Below are positions 35,168 through 43,967 of a stretch of 64,000 nt of DNA, one piece after another; the first letter of the stretch is position 1; each line of letters begins with the position of its first letter. The stretch is from Paenibacillus sp. W2I17 (GTDB taxonomy: Bacteria > Bacillota > Bacilli > Paenibacillales > Paenibacillaceae): positions 6,572,001 through 6,636,000 of the forward strand of contig NZ_JAUSXM010000001.1 of assembly GCF_030815985.1 (NCBI RefSeq), given 5' to 3'. Position numbers and translations under genes: made by a program. The notes below the pieces were generated by a model. The model was not told the DNA's origin. It was given only the letters and a program-made list of their open reading frames with translations, and searched no databases.

Positions 35168-36048
35168 TTACAGCTAATCAGGCATCCATTCGTCCAGTCA
35201 CAAGTCCGGCAACCAGCCCGTCCAACAAATATATGTATTTGTTTTTGGGAATTTCCTTTGGCACATGTTATGGAATCGCAAGTTTATTCATGTTCTTTGC
35301 GGATTTTATTGTACCCATAACAGGTGAGTTAACCTTGATGCATCCACTTGCGATCGTTGCTCTGTATTCACCTTCCATTGCTGGATTAATTACATGTTAT
35401 GTGATGGGCGGAACGGAAGCATTAAAAGGAATGTTTATGAAGCTGGTTCCGCGCAGACAGGACCTGTTCTGGATACCGCTCATTATTGGAATTTCCATCA
35501 TCTTTGCCTCAACAATGCACTTTGGTTCCTTGTTATTCGGCATACCGGTCCCTGAACTGACATATAGTGTACCTGAAATGATCTGGTTGGGGATTGTGAA
35601 TCTGATCAAGGAGACGGGGCTGATTGGTGGGCTGTTTGGCTGGATTGGATTTTTGCTTCCATTCTTGCAAGGGAAGTTAAAAAATAATATAACAAGTGGT
35701 CTGATTACCGGCCTGTTGTTCGGATTATGGGTGCTTCCGGGATACTTGATTTCCTCTTTTGGCACCTCAACCACTTACATATACTACGTTGTTCAGCTTA
35801 TGGCATTTATCGTGTTCCAAAGTTATATCTTCAATGCAACCAAAGGTACACTTCTGTTTTATCTGCTTGCATTCTGGCTTGTAGCTACAGGAAGTCAAAT
35901 TGATTTGTACTACTTTAATCCGCAAGTTCAAATTATGCAATTCTTCTTTTTTGCAATATCGGCTATTGTCATACATGTCATCTTCAAGCGTAAAAATGTG
36001 GATACTTCACTTCAGACATTCCCTGCATATGTTCTGGAAAGAAAGTAA
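35164..36048 (+). CDS. CPBP-type membrane protein with degenerate catalytic motifs
   Basis: 294 residues with about eight hydrophobic helices, resembling CPBP (CAAX-like) intramembrane proteases. The family's three catalytic motifs are altered. The usual E-E-x3-R before GFLLP reads KETGLIGGLFGWIGFLLPFLQ, keeping one Glu and losing the Arg. The F-x3-H motif reads LLFGLWVLPGYL, with Val for His. The last His motif reads FYLLAFWLVATG, without His. It is probably not a protease. CPBP homologues in peptide clusters often act in self-immunity, which is plausible here. It lies between the ACP (ATGA overlap) and the thioesterase. Confidence 0.7.
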   Translation: MITANQASIRPVTSPATSPSNKYMYLFLGISFGTCYGIASLFMFFADFIVPITGELTLMHPLAIVALYSPSIAGLITCYVMGGTEALKGMFMKLVPRRQDLFWIPLIIGISIIFASTMHFGSLLFGIPVPELTYSVPEMIWLGIVNLIKETGLIGGLFGWIGFLLPFLQGKLKNNITSGLITGLLFGLWVLPGYLISSFGTSTTYIYYVVQLMAFIVFQSYIFNATKGTLLFYLLAFWLVATGSQIDLYYFNPQVQIMQFFFFAISAIVIHVIFKRKNVDTSLQTFPAYVLERK

Positions 36049-36073
36049 GCCTGGTTATGGTGGTGGATAAGTG

Positions 36074-36814
36074 ATGGAACCGATCTATTTGGAGCAGTTA
36101 CAAAAGGGGGAGGGAAACAGACAAATGGTCTGTTTTCCTTATCTCGGTGGCAACTCCAACAGTTTTCAGCCCCTAGTGCCGTACCTTCCTGACACGGAAA
36201 TTTGGGCGTTTACGCCCCCGGGTCATGGTCTGAACACCGAAACTCCCCTGGAGCATATGCAGCAACTCGTAGAACTGTATACCAGCAAGCTGCTGGATGT
36301 TATACAGCCCGGCAGTCTGTTATTTGGACATAGTCTGGGAGGGATTACAGCCTACTTCGTTGCGCAACGCTTATGTCAGGAACGTCCAGATGTAGCTAAA
36401 ACGCTACGGCTTGTGTTATCTGCCTGCAACACGCCTGACGAATGCGGGATGCAGAATTATGATCGGATGTCAGACGAAAATCTGATTGATCATCTGTTTT
36501 CCTATGAAGCTCTCCCGCAAGAACTGATACATGAAAAAGAATTATTGAATTATTTTCTGCCCGTCATCCGGGCGGATTTCAGGATGCTGGAATCTGCAGC
36601 AACGCTTGAATATGAGCCGCTCTCATTGCCGGTATTGTATCTGTGGGGAGAACGGGATCGTACTGTTACCCTTCAATCCGCGTTGAGATGGGGCCGATAT
36701 TTTGGCACATCCATGAAGCTTCAAACCATCAAAGAGGGTGCTCATATGTTCATGATGCATCAACCTTCAACGGTGGCGCATTGTCTGACAAGCTTTATGA
36801 CTCCAGATAAATAG
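36074..36814 (+). CDS. type II thioesterase
   Basis: A 246-residue alpha/beta hydrolase of the external thioesterase family. It has VCFPYLGGNSNSFQPLVPYL near the start, PPGHGLNTE, the nucleophile elbow LLFGHSLGGITAYFVA (Ser ~79), the acid in LWGERDRTV and His in EGAHMFMMHQ. These enzymes clear misloaded acyl groups from carrier proteins. Because the assembly line has no cis thioesterase, it could also help release the product, which is an inference. ATG 36074 is preferred over GTG 36071. It is followed after 36 bases by the ABC exporter. Confidence 0.88.
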   Translation: MEPIYLEQLQKGEGNRQMVCFPYLGGNSNSFQPLVPYLPDTEIWAFTPPGHGLNTETPLEHMQQLVELYTSKLLDVIQPGSLLFGHSLGGITAYFVAQRLCQERPDVAKTLRLVLSACNTPDECGMQNYDRMSDENLIDHLFSYEALPQELIHEKELLNYFLPVIRADFRMLESAATLEYEPLSLPVLYLWGERDRTVTLQSALRWGRYFGTSMKLQTIKEGAHMFMMHQPSTVAHCLTSFMTPDK

Positions 36815-36849
36815 GAACAACTTGTAGATGAGAGGAGCCATGTTCGTTT

Positions 36850-39183
36850 ATGCTGCTACGAATGCTGAGAAACGATATAACGAGAAAAAAAGGGATTACG
36901 GCTGCGTTGTTTATTTTTGTACTGTTGGCCGCCTTGCTGGTATCTTCGGGGTCACGAATGATTATGGAACTGACGAGTTCCATTCAATATCTATTTTCTG
37001 AATCCAAAACACCACACTTTGTGCAAATGCATGCCGGAGAGATCGATCAAGCCAAAGTGAACACATGGGCTGAAGAAAATGCCATGGTCCAGCAGCATCA
37101 GATTGTGGAAATGGTCAACATTGACGGCTCTAATCTGTTTCTCGGAGCAGAGTCCGAAAAGAACAGCGTTATGGACATTGACTTTGTTACACAGAATCAG
37201 GGTTTCGACTATTTGTTGAATCTGGACAGTGAGATTATTCAGGTGAACGATGGCGAGATCGCGGTTCCGGTATATTACATGCAGCAAAAAAAATTGAGCG
37301 TGGGCGACCAGGTTCGGATCGATAATGGTCAATTTGAGCGTTCTTACACCATCGTTGATTTTGTCCGTGATGCTCAGATGAATCCATCGGTTGTACACTC
37401 CAAACGTTTTATTGTGAGTGCAGGGAATTTGCAGGAACTGAAGCAGAGCATCGGAGAGATGGAGTATCTCATCGAATTCCGGTTGACGGATCCCGGACTG
37501 ACGAGTGAATTTACCCAGGCTTACCAAAATGCCGGACTTCCCAACGCGGGTCCAGTCGTAACCTATGGGCTGTTCCAGGTACTGAATGCCATGACCGACG
37601 GAGTTATTGCAGCCGTTATTATTCTGGTCAGTCTTGTGCTGATTCTGATTGCGATGCTTTGCATCCGATTCACGATGCTTGCGACCATCGAAGAGGATTA
37701 CCGTGAGATTAGTGTCATGAAAGCGATTGGAATCGCAGAGAAGGATATTAAGAGACTGTATCTGATGAAGTATGTATTTATGGCGGGATTTGCATCCGTG
37801 CTTGGTTACATTGCATCACTTGGCGTTAACAGATTATTTGTTTCCAACATCATGTTGTACATGGGAAAAGCACCTGCAACCCTGTTGCATTTCGCGATTC
37901 CGTTATTAGCCGCTGGAATAATATTTGCCATGGTTGTTCTGTTCTGTCGAACGGTACTGCGGCGTTTTCGTTCCATCTCCGCGGTGGATGCTCTCCGTAC
38001 CGGAAGCCTGGGCGATACACAGATCATTCGAAACCGGCTTAGTTTGTCCCGCAATCGCTGGTCTTCCGTACCTGTCTTTCTTGGTCTGAAGGAAGTCATA
38101 CAGCGAATCAAGATGTTCCGATTATTGTTATTTGTCTTTGTAGTCAGTTCATTTATCATGATTGTGCCGGTCAACTTCCTGAACACTTTGCAGGCGCCAA
38201 GTTTTATTTCTTATATGGGTGTTGGACAAAGTGATATTCGCATTGACTTGAGGCACACAGATGATGTGGAGCAGCGTTATGACAATCTGGTTGCTCAGAT
38301 CCAAAATGATAAAGACATCAAAACGTATTCCCCATTGGTAACAAGCCAGTTCAAGATTAAAAATGCGGAAGGAAGTTACGACAATCTGAGTGTGGAAACT
38401 GGGGATTTCAGTATTTTCCCATTGTCTTATGTTAGCGGTAATGCGCCAACAACTGAGAATGAAATTGCGTTATCTGATGCAAACAGTAGCGAGCTGCGCC
38501 TGAAGACTGGTGAGCAGCTTACCTTGTTGGTTAATGGCAAGGACCAGATGATGACGGTCAGCGGAATATACCAGGACGTTACAAATGGTGGGAAAACGGC
38601 GAAGGCCTTATTGCCCTACAACAAGGATAGTGTGTTGTGGTACGTGGTCAGTTTGGATCTGAATAATCGCGGGGACATGGCTACCAAAATTGCTGAATAT
38701 GAGGCGGCTTTCTCGCCAGCCAAAGTAACCGATCTTCAAGGTTATCTGGATCAGACGTTAGGCGGAACCATTCAACAATTGAAATTGGTGACGATGCTGG
38801 CCTTGGTCATCGGTGTCTTCATATCTATTTTAATTACAGCACTGTTCCTTCAGATGTTAGTAGCCAAGGACAACAACGACATTGCTGTACTGAGAAGCCT
38901 TGGGTTTGCCTTGTCTAAAATCAAGTTCAAGTATGTCGTGATGTCACTTGTCATATTAATCTTAGGGGTTGTTACTGGAACGATATTGTCCAATACGCTG
39001 GGTCCGTTGCTGGTTAGTGCCATTATGTCGACGTTTGGTGCTTCCAATATTGTTTTTGTTGTTAACCCGTTACAGGCATATATTTTGTGTCCATTGTTAC
39101 TTGCAGGCACGATTGTACTAACAGCATGGATTAGCATCCAATCGATCAAGGAAACGAGCATATCCAAAATGATTGTCGAATAG
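36850..39183 (+). CDS. ABC transporter permease, FtsX/MacB family
   Basis: 777 residues: one N-terminal membrane helix (~15-37), an extracytoplasmic domain (~45-245), then three helices with the FtsX-type cytosolic loop EEDYREISVMKAIGIAEKDIKRLY. A second set follows: helix ~420-440, a second extracytoplasmic domain, and a final three-helix FtsX block with KDNNDIAVLRSLGFALSKIKFKYVVMS. This two-block form is common in antimicrobial peptide exporters and in BceB-like resistance permeases. It pairs with the ATPase 12 bases downstream. Placed right after the biosynthetic genes, it is the likely exporter or immunity pump of the product. Confidence 0.87.
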   Translation: MLLRMLRNDITRKKGITAALFIFVLLAALLVSSGSRMIMELTSSIQYLFSESKTPHFVQMHAGEIDQAKVNTWAEENAMVQQHQIVEMVNIDGSNLFLGAESEKNSVMDIDFVTQNQGFDYLLNLDSEIIQVNDGEIAVPVYYMQQKKLSVGDQVRIDNGQFERSYTIVDFVRDAQMNPSVVHSKRFIVSAGNLQELKQSIGEMEYLIEFRLTDPGLTSEFTQAYQNAGLPNAGPVVTYGLFQVLNAMTDGVIAAVIILVSLVLILIAMLCIRFTMLATIEEDYREISVMKAIGIAEKDIKRLYLMKYVFMAGFASVLGYIASLGVNRLFVSNIMLYMGKAPATLLHFAIPLLAAGIIFAMVVLFCRTVLRRFRSISAVDALRTGSLGDTQIIRNRLSLSRNRWSSVPVFLGLKEVIQRIKMFRLLLFVFVVSSFIMIVPVNFLNTLQAPSFISYMGVGQSDIRIDLRHTDDVEQRYDNLVAQIQNDKDIKTYSPLVTSQFKIKNAEGSYDNLSVETGDFSIFPLSYVSGNAPTTENEIALSDANSSELRLKTGEQLTLLVNGKDQMMTVSGIYQDVTNGGKTAKALLPYNKDSVLWYVVSLDLNNRGDMATKIAEYEAAFSPAKVTDLQGYLDQTLGGTIQQLKLVTMLALVIGVFISILITALFLQMLVAKDNNDIAVLRSLGFALSKIKFKYVVMSLVILILGVVTGTILSNTLGPLLVSAIMSTFGASNIVFVVNPLQAYILCPLLLAGTIVLTAWISIQSIKETSISKMIVE

Positions 39184-39195
39184 GGAGGATCAACG

Positions 39196-39963
39196 ATGAC
39201 AACTATACTTGAGGCTAAAGACGTGAATAAATCCGTAGCGATCGGCGAGAATGAAGAACATAACATCTTAAAAGATATCAACCTTCAATTAAAAAAGGGA
39301 GAATTTGTATCCATCATGGGGCCATCTGGCTCAGGCAAGTCTACCTTGCTGTACAACATAAGTGGTATGGATCAGATTAGTGCTGGAAGTGTCTATTTTA
39401 ATGGCAAAAAAATATCGGCATTTGAGGAGAGGGATCTGGCAAGTCTACGTTTGACCAAAATGGGGTTCATCTTTCAAAATATTCATCTGCTCAAAAATCT
39501 GAATCTGTTAGACAATATCGTACTTTCCGCGTATCTGGCCAAGAATAGCAGCAGAGAAACGATTAATACACGGGCGATGTCATTAATGAAAAAAATGGGG
39601 ATTGATGAGCTGGCTGGGCATAACATCACCCAAGCCTCAGGCGGACAGCTTCAACGGATTGCCATCTGCCGTGCGCTGATTAATAATCCAGATATTTTAT
39701 TCGGCGATGAACCAACGGGGGCGCTGAATTCCAAATCAACGTATGAAATAATGGATATTCTGGGCGATATTAATGCAACGGGTACAACCATTCTGCTGGT
39801 GACCCATGATGTGAAAGTCGCTGCCAGATCGGAACGTGTACTGTTTATGATGGACGGTAAGCTGGTTGCAGACAGAAATATTGGAAAATATGCAAGAGAG
39901 CGTCAGGATCTGAAAACAAGGGAAAGCCATTTGGCGCAATGGTTGACTGAAATGGGGTTCTAA
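39196..39963 (+). CDS. ABC transporter ATP-binding protein (MacB/LolD type)
   Basis: 255 residues with Walker A GPSGSGKSTLL, the Q-loop in GFIFQNIHLL, signature ASGGQLQRIAICRAL, Walker B ILFGDEPTGALNSKS and the H-loop LLVTHDVKVAARS. It is the partner of the preceding FtsX-type permease, with its ribosome site AGGGAGG at the end of that gene. The C-terminal 40 residues (KYARERQDLKTRESHLAQWL) extend beyond the usual end. Confidence 0.92.
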   Translation: MTTILEAKDVNKSVAIGENEEHNILKDINLQLKKGEFVSIMGPSGSGKSTLLYNISGMDQISAGSVYFNGKKISAFEERDLASLRLTKMGFIFQNIHLLKNLNLLDNIVLSAYLAKNSSRETINTRAMSLMKKMGIDELAGHNITQASGGQLQRIAICRALINNPDILFGDEPTGALNSKSTYEIMDILGDINATGTTILLVTHDVKVAARSERVLFMMDGKLVADRNIGKYARERQDLKTRESHLAQWLTEMGF

Positions 39964-39987
39964 AAAAAGAACTCCATGATTACAATA

Positions 39988-40002
39988 GACCGACAGTCGG
40001 TC
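39988..40002 (+). promoter_or_regulatory. TetR-type operator palindrome
   Basis: GACCGAC, A, GTCGGTC: a perfect 7+1+7 palindrome in the gap before the TetR gene, 21 bases from its start codon. It probably mediates autoregulation and possibly control of the downstream MFS gene. Confidence 0.7.
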
Positions 40003-40023
40003 GAACGTATCGGAGGCCAGGAT

Positions 40024-40659
40024 ATGAGACTGATAAAAAACCCGGAAGAACGCAGGAACGAGATTTTGGATGCCGCCGAGATTCTGTTCATAACAAAGGG
40101 GTACACCAAAGCTACGGTCATGGATATCCTTCAGGCGTGCAACATTGCCAAGGGTACATTTTATTATTATTTTCAGTCCAAGGAAGAGGTTATGAACGCC
40201 ATCGTTATGCGTTTTATTCTGAGCGGGGAGGCATCGGCCAGGCACGTGGTGTCCGACCCCAAACTGAACGCCCATGACAAAATTTTTCGCATCATGATGG
40301 CGCAGAATCAGCCTGATGGCAGAAAACATGATCTCATCGAGCAATTGCACAGTGTTCATAATGTGGAGATGCACCAAAAGAGTCTTGTAGAGACGGTAAT
40401 TCGATTAAGTCCCATCTTGGCCGAGGTGGTAGAGCAGGGCATTCAGGAGGGGGTATTTCATACACCTAACCCAAAGGAATCCATCGAGTTCCTGCTCGTA
40501 TCGTCACAATTTTTGCTGGATCGAGGCATCTTTCAATGGGAGGAGGAAGAACTCCAAAAAAAGGTTGAAGCATTCACACATATTATGGAACGTGTGCTGG
40601 GAGCAGAACAAGGAAGCTTCGCCTACGTCACTCGCCTTTATTTTCCGAATCAAGGTTAA
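40024..40659 (+). CDS. TetR/AcrR family regulator
   Basis: ATG 40024 has GGAGG seven bases upstream. An in-frame ATG at 39976 would place the operator palindrome inside the gene, so I reject it. 211 residues: the N-terminal HTH reads RRNEILDAAEILFITKGYTKATVMDILQACNIAKGTFYYYFQSKEEVMNAIV, a classic TetR domain. The C-terminal ligand domain has no recognisable signature. It sits between the ABC exporter and the MFS exporter, probably sensing a drug or the pathway product. Confidence 0.88.
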   Translation: MRLIKNPEERRNEILDAAEILFITKGYTKATVMDILQACNIAKGTFYYYFQSKEEVMNAIVMRFILSGEASARHVVSDPKLNAHDKIFRIMMAQNQPDGRKHDLIEQLHSVHNVEMHQKSLVETVIRLSPILAEVVEQGIQEGVFHTPNPKESIEFLLVSSQFLLDRGIFQWEEEELQKKVEAFTHIMERVLGAEQGSFAYVTRLYFPNQG

Positions 40660-40679
40660 CCGAGAAAGGAGTGTCATCT

Positions 40680-42008
40680 ATGGAACATACCGTTCAAAAA
40701 TCATTTAAAAAGTTTCTGGTAGTGTGGTTCGGTCAGCTCATCTCCATGATTGGGATTGGACTTACAGCCTTCTCCTTGGGGGTGTATGCCTTCGAAAAAA
40801 CGAATACGGCAACAAGTGTTGCATTGATTACCTTATTCACGTTTCTGCCGAATATCCTGCTTCGACCTATTGGAGGGGTACTGGCAGACCGATTCGACCG
40901 TCGAACGATGATGATTATCGGCGACCTGGGGTCGGCAGCCGGTTTGATTTTCATTCTGTCCATTATGCTCACAGGAGATATCCAATTATGGCATATCTAT
41001 GTGGGAGTGGCCTTTAGTTCGGTGTTTTCCGCGTTGCAGAGCCCGGCATATAAGGCCTCTGCTACGGACCTGCTGGATAAGGATCAATTCTCAAAAGGAA
41101 GCGGTCTTGTACAACTGGCTGAATCCTCGAAGTTCCTGTTTTCACCCATCATTGCGGGCATTCTGCTTAGTATAACAACCATTGAAGTCATTCTGGTCAT
41201 TAATATTCTGACATTCCTGGTTGCCATTCTGGCTGTGCTGGTTATTCGGAAGAGCATGAAGGTGGAGCGTGAGGATCGAGAAGGAAAAAACTGGATCACC
41301 GATATTCAAGAGGGCTGGAGAGAAGTTGTAACCAACAAGGGAGTACTGTTGCTGGTGGTGATTATTTCACTTGTCACCTTTTATCTGGGATTCCTGGAGA
41401 CACTCATTGGTCCGATGCTTCTGTCATTCACGGATGCAAAGACACTTGGAACGTTTCAGTCTGTTAGCGCCATCGGCATGCTGATTAGCAGCTTGTGCAT
41501 CGGCATATTTACAATAACAAAGAGATATGCAAGTGTACTTGTGATGGGTCTGATTTTGTGCGGTTTGTCCTTTTCGCTTCTGGGGATATCCACCAACATT
41601 TATTTTATTATCTTCGCAGGTTTTCTGTTCCTGTCATCGCTGCCGTTTGTCAATATGAGCGCAGATGTGCTGGTGCGAAACAATATCGCCAACGATAAGC
41701 AGGGCAGGGTATGGGGAATCATTGGTATTCTGTCACAACTCGGGTTTATTATTGCGTACAGTTTGGCTGGATTTCTGGCCGACCATGTATTTAATCCGTT
41801 GCTGATGGAGGGGGGAGCACTGGCTTCGTCTGTTGGTCAAATTATTGGAACTGGGCCAGGCAGAGGTATTGCCTTTCTGTTTATCATCGCGGGTCTGTTT
41901 GTTATTCTGATCGCAATAATCACATCCCGCTTGAAAATGATCAAATCTCTGGAGCAGAGCCCAGATATAGCGGCCCCATCCGATGTTGGCGGGTTGGCGC
42001 ACGATTAA
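40680..42008 (+). CDS. MFS efflux transporter (DHA3-like)
   Basis: ATG 40680 is eight bases after AAAGGAG; GTG 40671 overlaps that site. 442 residues with about twelve hydrophobic helices. The loop between helices 2 and 3 reads GGVLADRFDRRTMMIIGDLG, the MFS A-motif (G-x3-D-R-x-x-R-R). The layout resembles MefA/EntS-type DHA3 exporters of macrolides or siderophores. It follows the TetR gene by 20 bases and ends at a strong terminator, so it closes the biosynthetic region. Export of the product or general drug efflux are both possible. Confidence 0.87.
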   Translation: MEHTVQKSFKKFLVVWFGQLISMIGIGLTAFSLGVYAFEKTNTATSVALITLFTFLPNILLRPIGGVLADRFDRRTMMIIGDLGSAAGLIFILSIMLTGDIQLWHIYVGVAFSSVFSALQSPAYKASATDLLDKDQFSKGSGLVQLAESSKFLFSPIIAGILLSITTIEVILVINILTFLVAILAVLVIRKSMKVEREDREGKNWITDIQEGWREVVTNKGVLLLVVIISLVTFYLGFLETLIGPMLLSFTDAKTLGTFQSVSAIGMLISSLCIGIFTITKRYASVLVMGLILCGLSFSLLGISTNIYFIIFAGFLFLSSLPFVNMSADVLVRNNIANDKQGRVWGIIGILSQLGFIIAYSLAGFLADHVFNPLLMEGGALASSVGQIIGTGPGRGIAFLFIIAGLFVILIAIITSRLKMIKSLEQSPDIAAPSDVGGLAHD

Positions 42009-42025
42009 TTCGAATCCAACAGCGT

Positions 42026-42104
42026 AAGCCCTTGTCCGCAGCAGCGTGTGATACTTCTTCTGTACGAAGAAGTATTCACACGATGAGCAGACAAGGGCTT
42101 TTTT
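42026..42104. terminator. long bidirectional terminator closing the biosynthetic locus
   Basis: AAGCCCTTGTC (42026-42036) pairs with GACAAGGGCTT followed by T-run. Inside, CGTGTGATACTTCTTC pairs with GAAGAAGTATTCACACG with one bulge. It lies between convergent genes. Confidence 0.85.
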
Positions 42105-42168
42105 GTGCTGAGGAGTCAGAAGATGTACTTAGACAAGAGTGTTTGGGTATTTGGATTGTCAGTGGAGC

Positions 42169-42993
42169 TTACCCTTTAACTGCTCCTGAAGTTAGTCCTC
42201 CCACAATATACTTTTGCCCTATGAGGAACACAATCAACACAGGCAATGATGTGAGCACGATATCGGCACTAACCAGATTCCACTGGGCACTGAATTGTCC
42301 GAAGAAGTTATATACAGCCAGCGTCATCGGCCACATCTCCACTGTATTTAGCATATAGAGTGGGGCAGTAAACTCATTCCAGACACTCAGGAAATTAAGA
42401 ACAAATACCGTTACCAGCACTGAGGTTAACAAAGGTACAATGATTCTCAGGAACAGCTTGATCCCATTACATCCGTCCATGATCGCGGCTTCATCCAGCT
42501 CCTTCGGGATGTTAGACACAAACGCATACGTAATGAACAGCGAGATCGGAATCCCCATGGCCGTGTAGAGCAGAATCATGCCGACATGTGAATTAATCAT
42601 ACCCATCGACTTCATGACTTCCATCAGTGGAATGTAGTTGAGCGGCAGTGTGATACCGAGAATCAGGAAAAAGTACAGAAACTTGCTGAGCTTCGAATGG
42701 TTGCGGGATAACGTGAAGGCCGAGAAGGCCACAACAAACACCAGTAGCAGAGAAGAAGCCCCGGAATGCAGCAGACTGTTGAAAAAAGAACCGCCCAAAT
42801 GTCCCTGTTCATAGACAATTTTGTAATTTTCGAAGATAAACTTCTCGGGCAGCGTCAATTTTAGCACTTTGGCCTCGGCGTCGGACTTGAATGAATTCAG
42901 TACAATGACGACAAAAGGAATCAAGACCACCAGGCTAAGCAGCCAGGCGAGTGCATTTAACCCGATCGAAGCCAATCTTTTTCTCAATCGCAT
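42169..42993 (-). CDS. carbohydrate ABC transporter permease (MalG type)
   Basis: 274 residues with six membrane helices. The cytosolic EAA loop reads ELDEAAIMDGCNGIKLFLRIIVPLL, the coupling motif contacting the ATPase. The C-terminus GGLTSGAVKG is typical of MalG-like proteins. Its start is one base after the stop of the MalF-type gene, with GGTGG as ribosome site. No ATPase is encoded here, so a shared MsmX-type ATPase elsewhere in the genome is expected, as in Bacillus CUT1 systems. Confidence 0.9.
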   Translation of the reverse strand: MRLRKRLASIGLNALAWLLSLVVLIPFVVIVLNSFKSDAEAKVLKLTLPEKFIFENYKIVYEQGHLGGSFFNSLLHSGASSLLLVFVVAFSAFTLSRNHSKLSKFLYFFLILGITLPLNYIPLMEVMKSMGMINSHVGMILLYTAMGIPISLFITYAFVSNIPKELDEAAIMDGCNGIKLFLRIIVPLLTSVLVTVFVLNFLSVWNEFTAPLYMLNTVEMWPMTLAVYNFFGQFSAQWNLVSADIVLTSLPVLIVFLIGQKYIVGGLTSGAVKG

Positions 42994-42994
42994 G

Positions 42995-43867
42995 TCAGTA
43001 TTCCACCTTTCGGTTCATCAAACGAATGATGAAAAAGGAGATGATCGCCATGATGACAAACAGAATGGTAGATAGCGCACTCCCCAGTCCCCAATATCCT
43101 TTGGCAAAAGAGGAATAGACCGCCGTGTTAATCACATCCGTCGCGTTACCAGGTCCACCATTGGTCAGCACGTATACGGCATCGAATACCCGTAATCCAT
43201 ACGTAATATTGAGCACCGTGGCAATGGTAATCGTAGGCATCAGCATCGGAATCGTGATCCGGAACAGCTTCTGCCCAAACCCGGCGCCGTCAATGGACGC
43301 TGCCTCGTAATAATCCCGGGGGATGGCGAGCAGTCCGGCGATGAACAGCACCATGATGTACCCCATGCCTTTCCACGTGTCCACTGCCATGATGGATGGC
43401 ATGGCCCAGGTTAGGGAGCCCAGCCAGTTCTGGGCGAGAACATCCAGCCCTAATGAACGCAGGGTTACGTTAACGAACCCGTTGTTTGGGTCGAGCAGAC
43501 TTTTGAACACAAGCCCAACAATCAGGAACGACAGCACCTGTGGGGAGAAGATGATCATCCGGTGCAGATTCGCGGCCTTTACACCGCTGACCAACAGCAG
43601 AGCGAGGAACAAGCCCAGAACGGTCTTGGCGATGGAGGTAACGAGGGTGAACAGGACTGTGTTTTTGATAAAAAGCAGATAGGTCGGATCACCCGCCAGA
43701 ATGGTACGGAAATGCTCCAGACCGATAAAGTTCTTCTCCGAACTATAGCTGTTCCAGTCGGTGAAGGAATAATAGATGCCCAGCAGGGCGGGAGCAACGA
43801 TGAACAGCAGATATAATACAATCGCTCCAGATGAGAAATACCAGGGATAGATTTTGTTTGCATTCAT
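42995..43867 (-). CDS. carbohydrate ABC transporter permease (MalF/LacF type)
   Basis: I choose ATG 43867 (MNANKIYPWYFSSGAIVLYL) behind AAAGGTG. The open frame extends upstream to 43912, but that would cross an intergenic hairpin. 290 residues with six helices; the EAA loop reads YYEAASIDGAGFGQKLFRITIPML. It forms the heterodimeric channel with the MalG-type protein. A hairpin separates it from the solute-binding gene. Confidence 0.9.
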   Translation of the reverse strand: MNANKIYPWYFSSGAIVLYLLFIVAPALLGIYYSFTDWNSYSSEKNFIGLEHFRTILAGDPTYLLFIKNTVLFTLVTSIAKTVLGLFLALLLVSGVKAANLHRMIIFSPQVLSFLIVGLVFKSLLDPNNGFVNVTLRSLGLDVLAQNWLGSLTWAMPSIMAVDTWKGMGYIMVLFIAGLLAIPRDYYEAASIDGAGFGQKLFRITIPMLMPTITIATVLNITYGLRVFDAVYVLTNGGPGNATDVINTAVYSSFAKGYWGLGSALSTILFVIMAIISFFIIRLMNRKVEY

Positions 43868-43897
43868 AACCGGTAACACCTTTCCTTCCTGCCAAAA

Positions 43898-43928
43898 TAC
43901 ATGAGCGGGCAAACGCCCGCTGCATGTA
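43898..43928 (-). repeat. intercistronic hairpin between binding protein and permease genes
   Basis: TACATGAGCGGGC, loop AAAC, GCCCGC.GCATGTA: 13 pairs with one bulge. It is followed on the - strand by only a short T-run (TTTT), so it is a weak terminator or an mRNA-stabilising hairpin. Confidence 0.65.
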
Positions 43929-43967
43929 ACGTTGTTCAGCGTTTATATTTATCTGAAATATGCGCTG

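Noticed and set aside
43868..43912. Longer start for the MalF-type permease
   Set aside because: It would run through a perfect intergenic hairpin and lacks a ribosome site.
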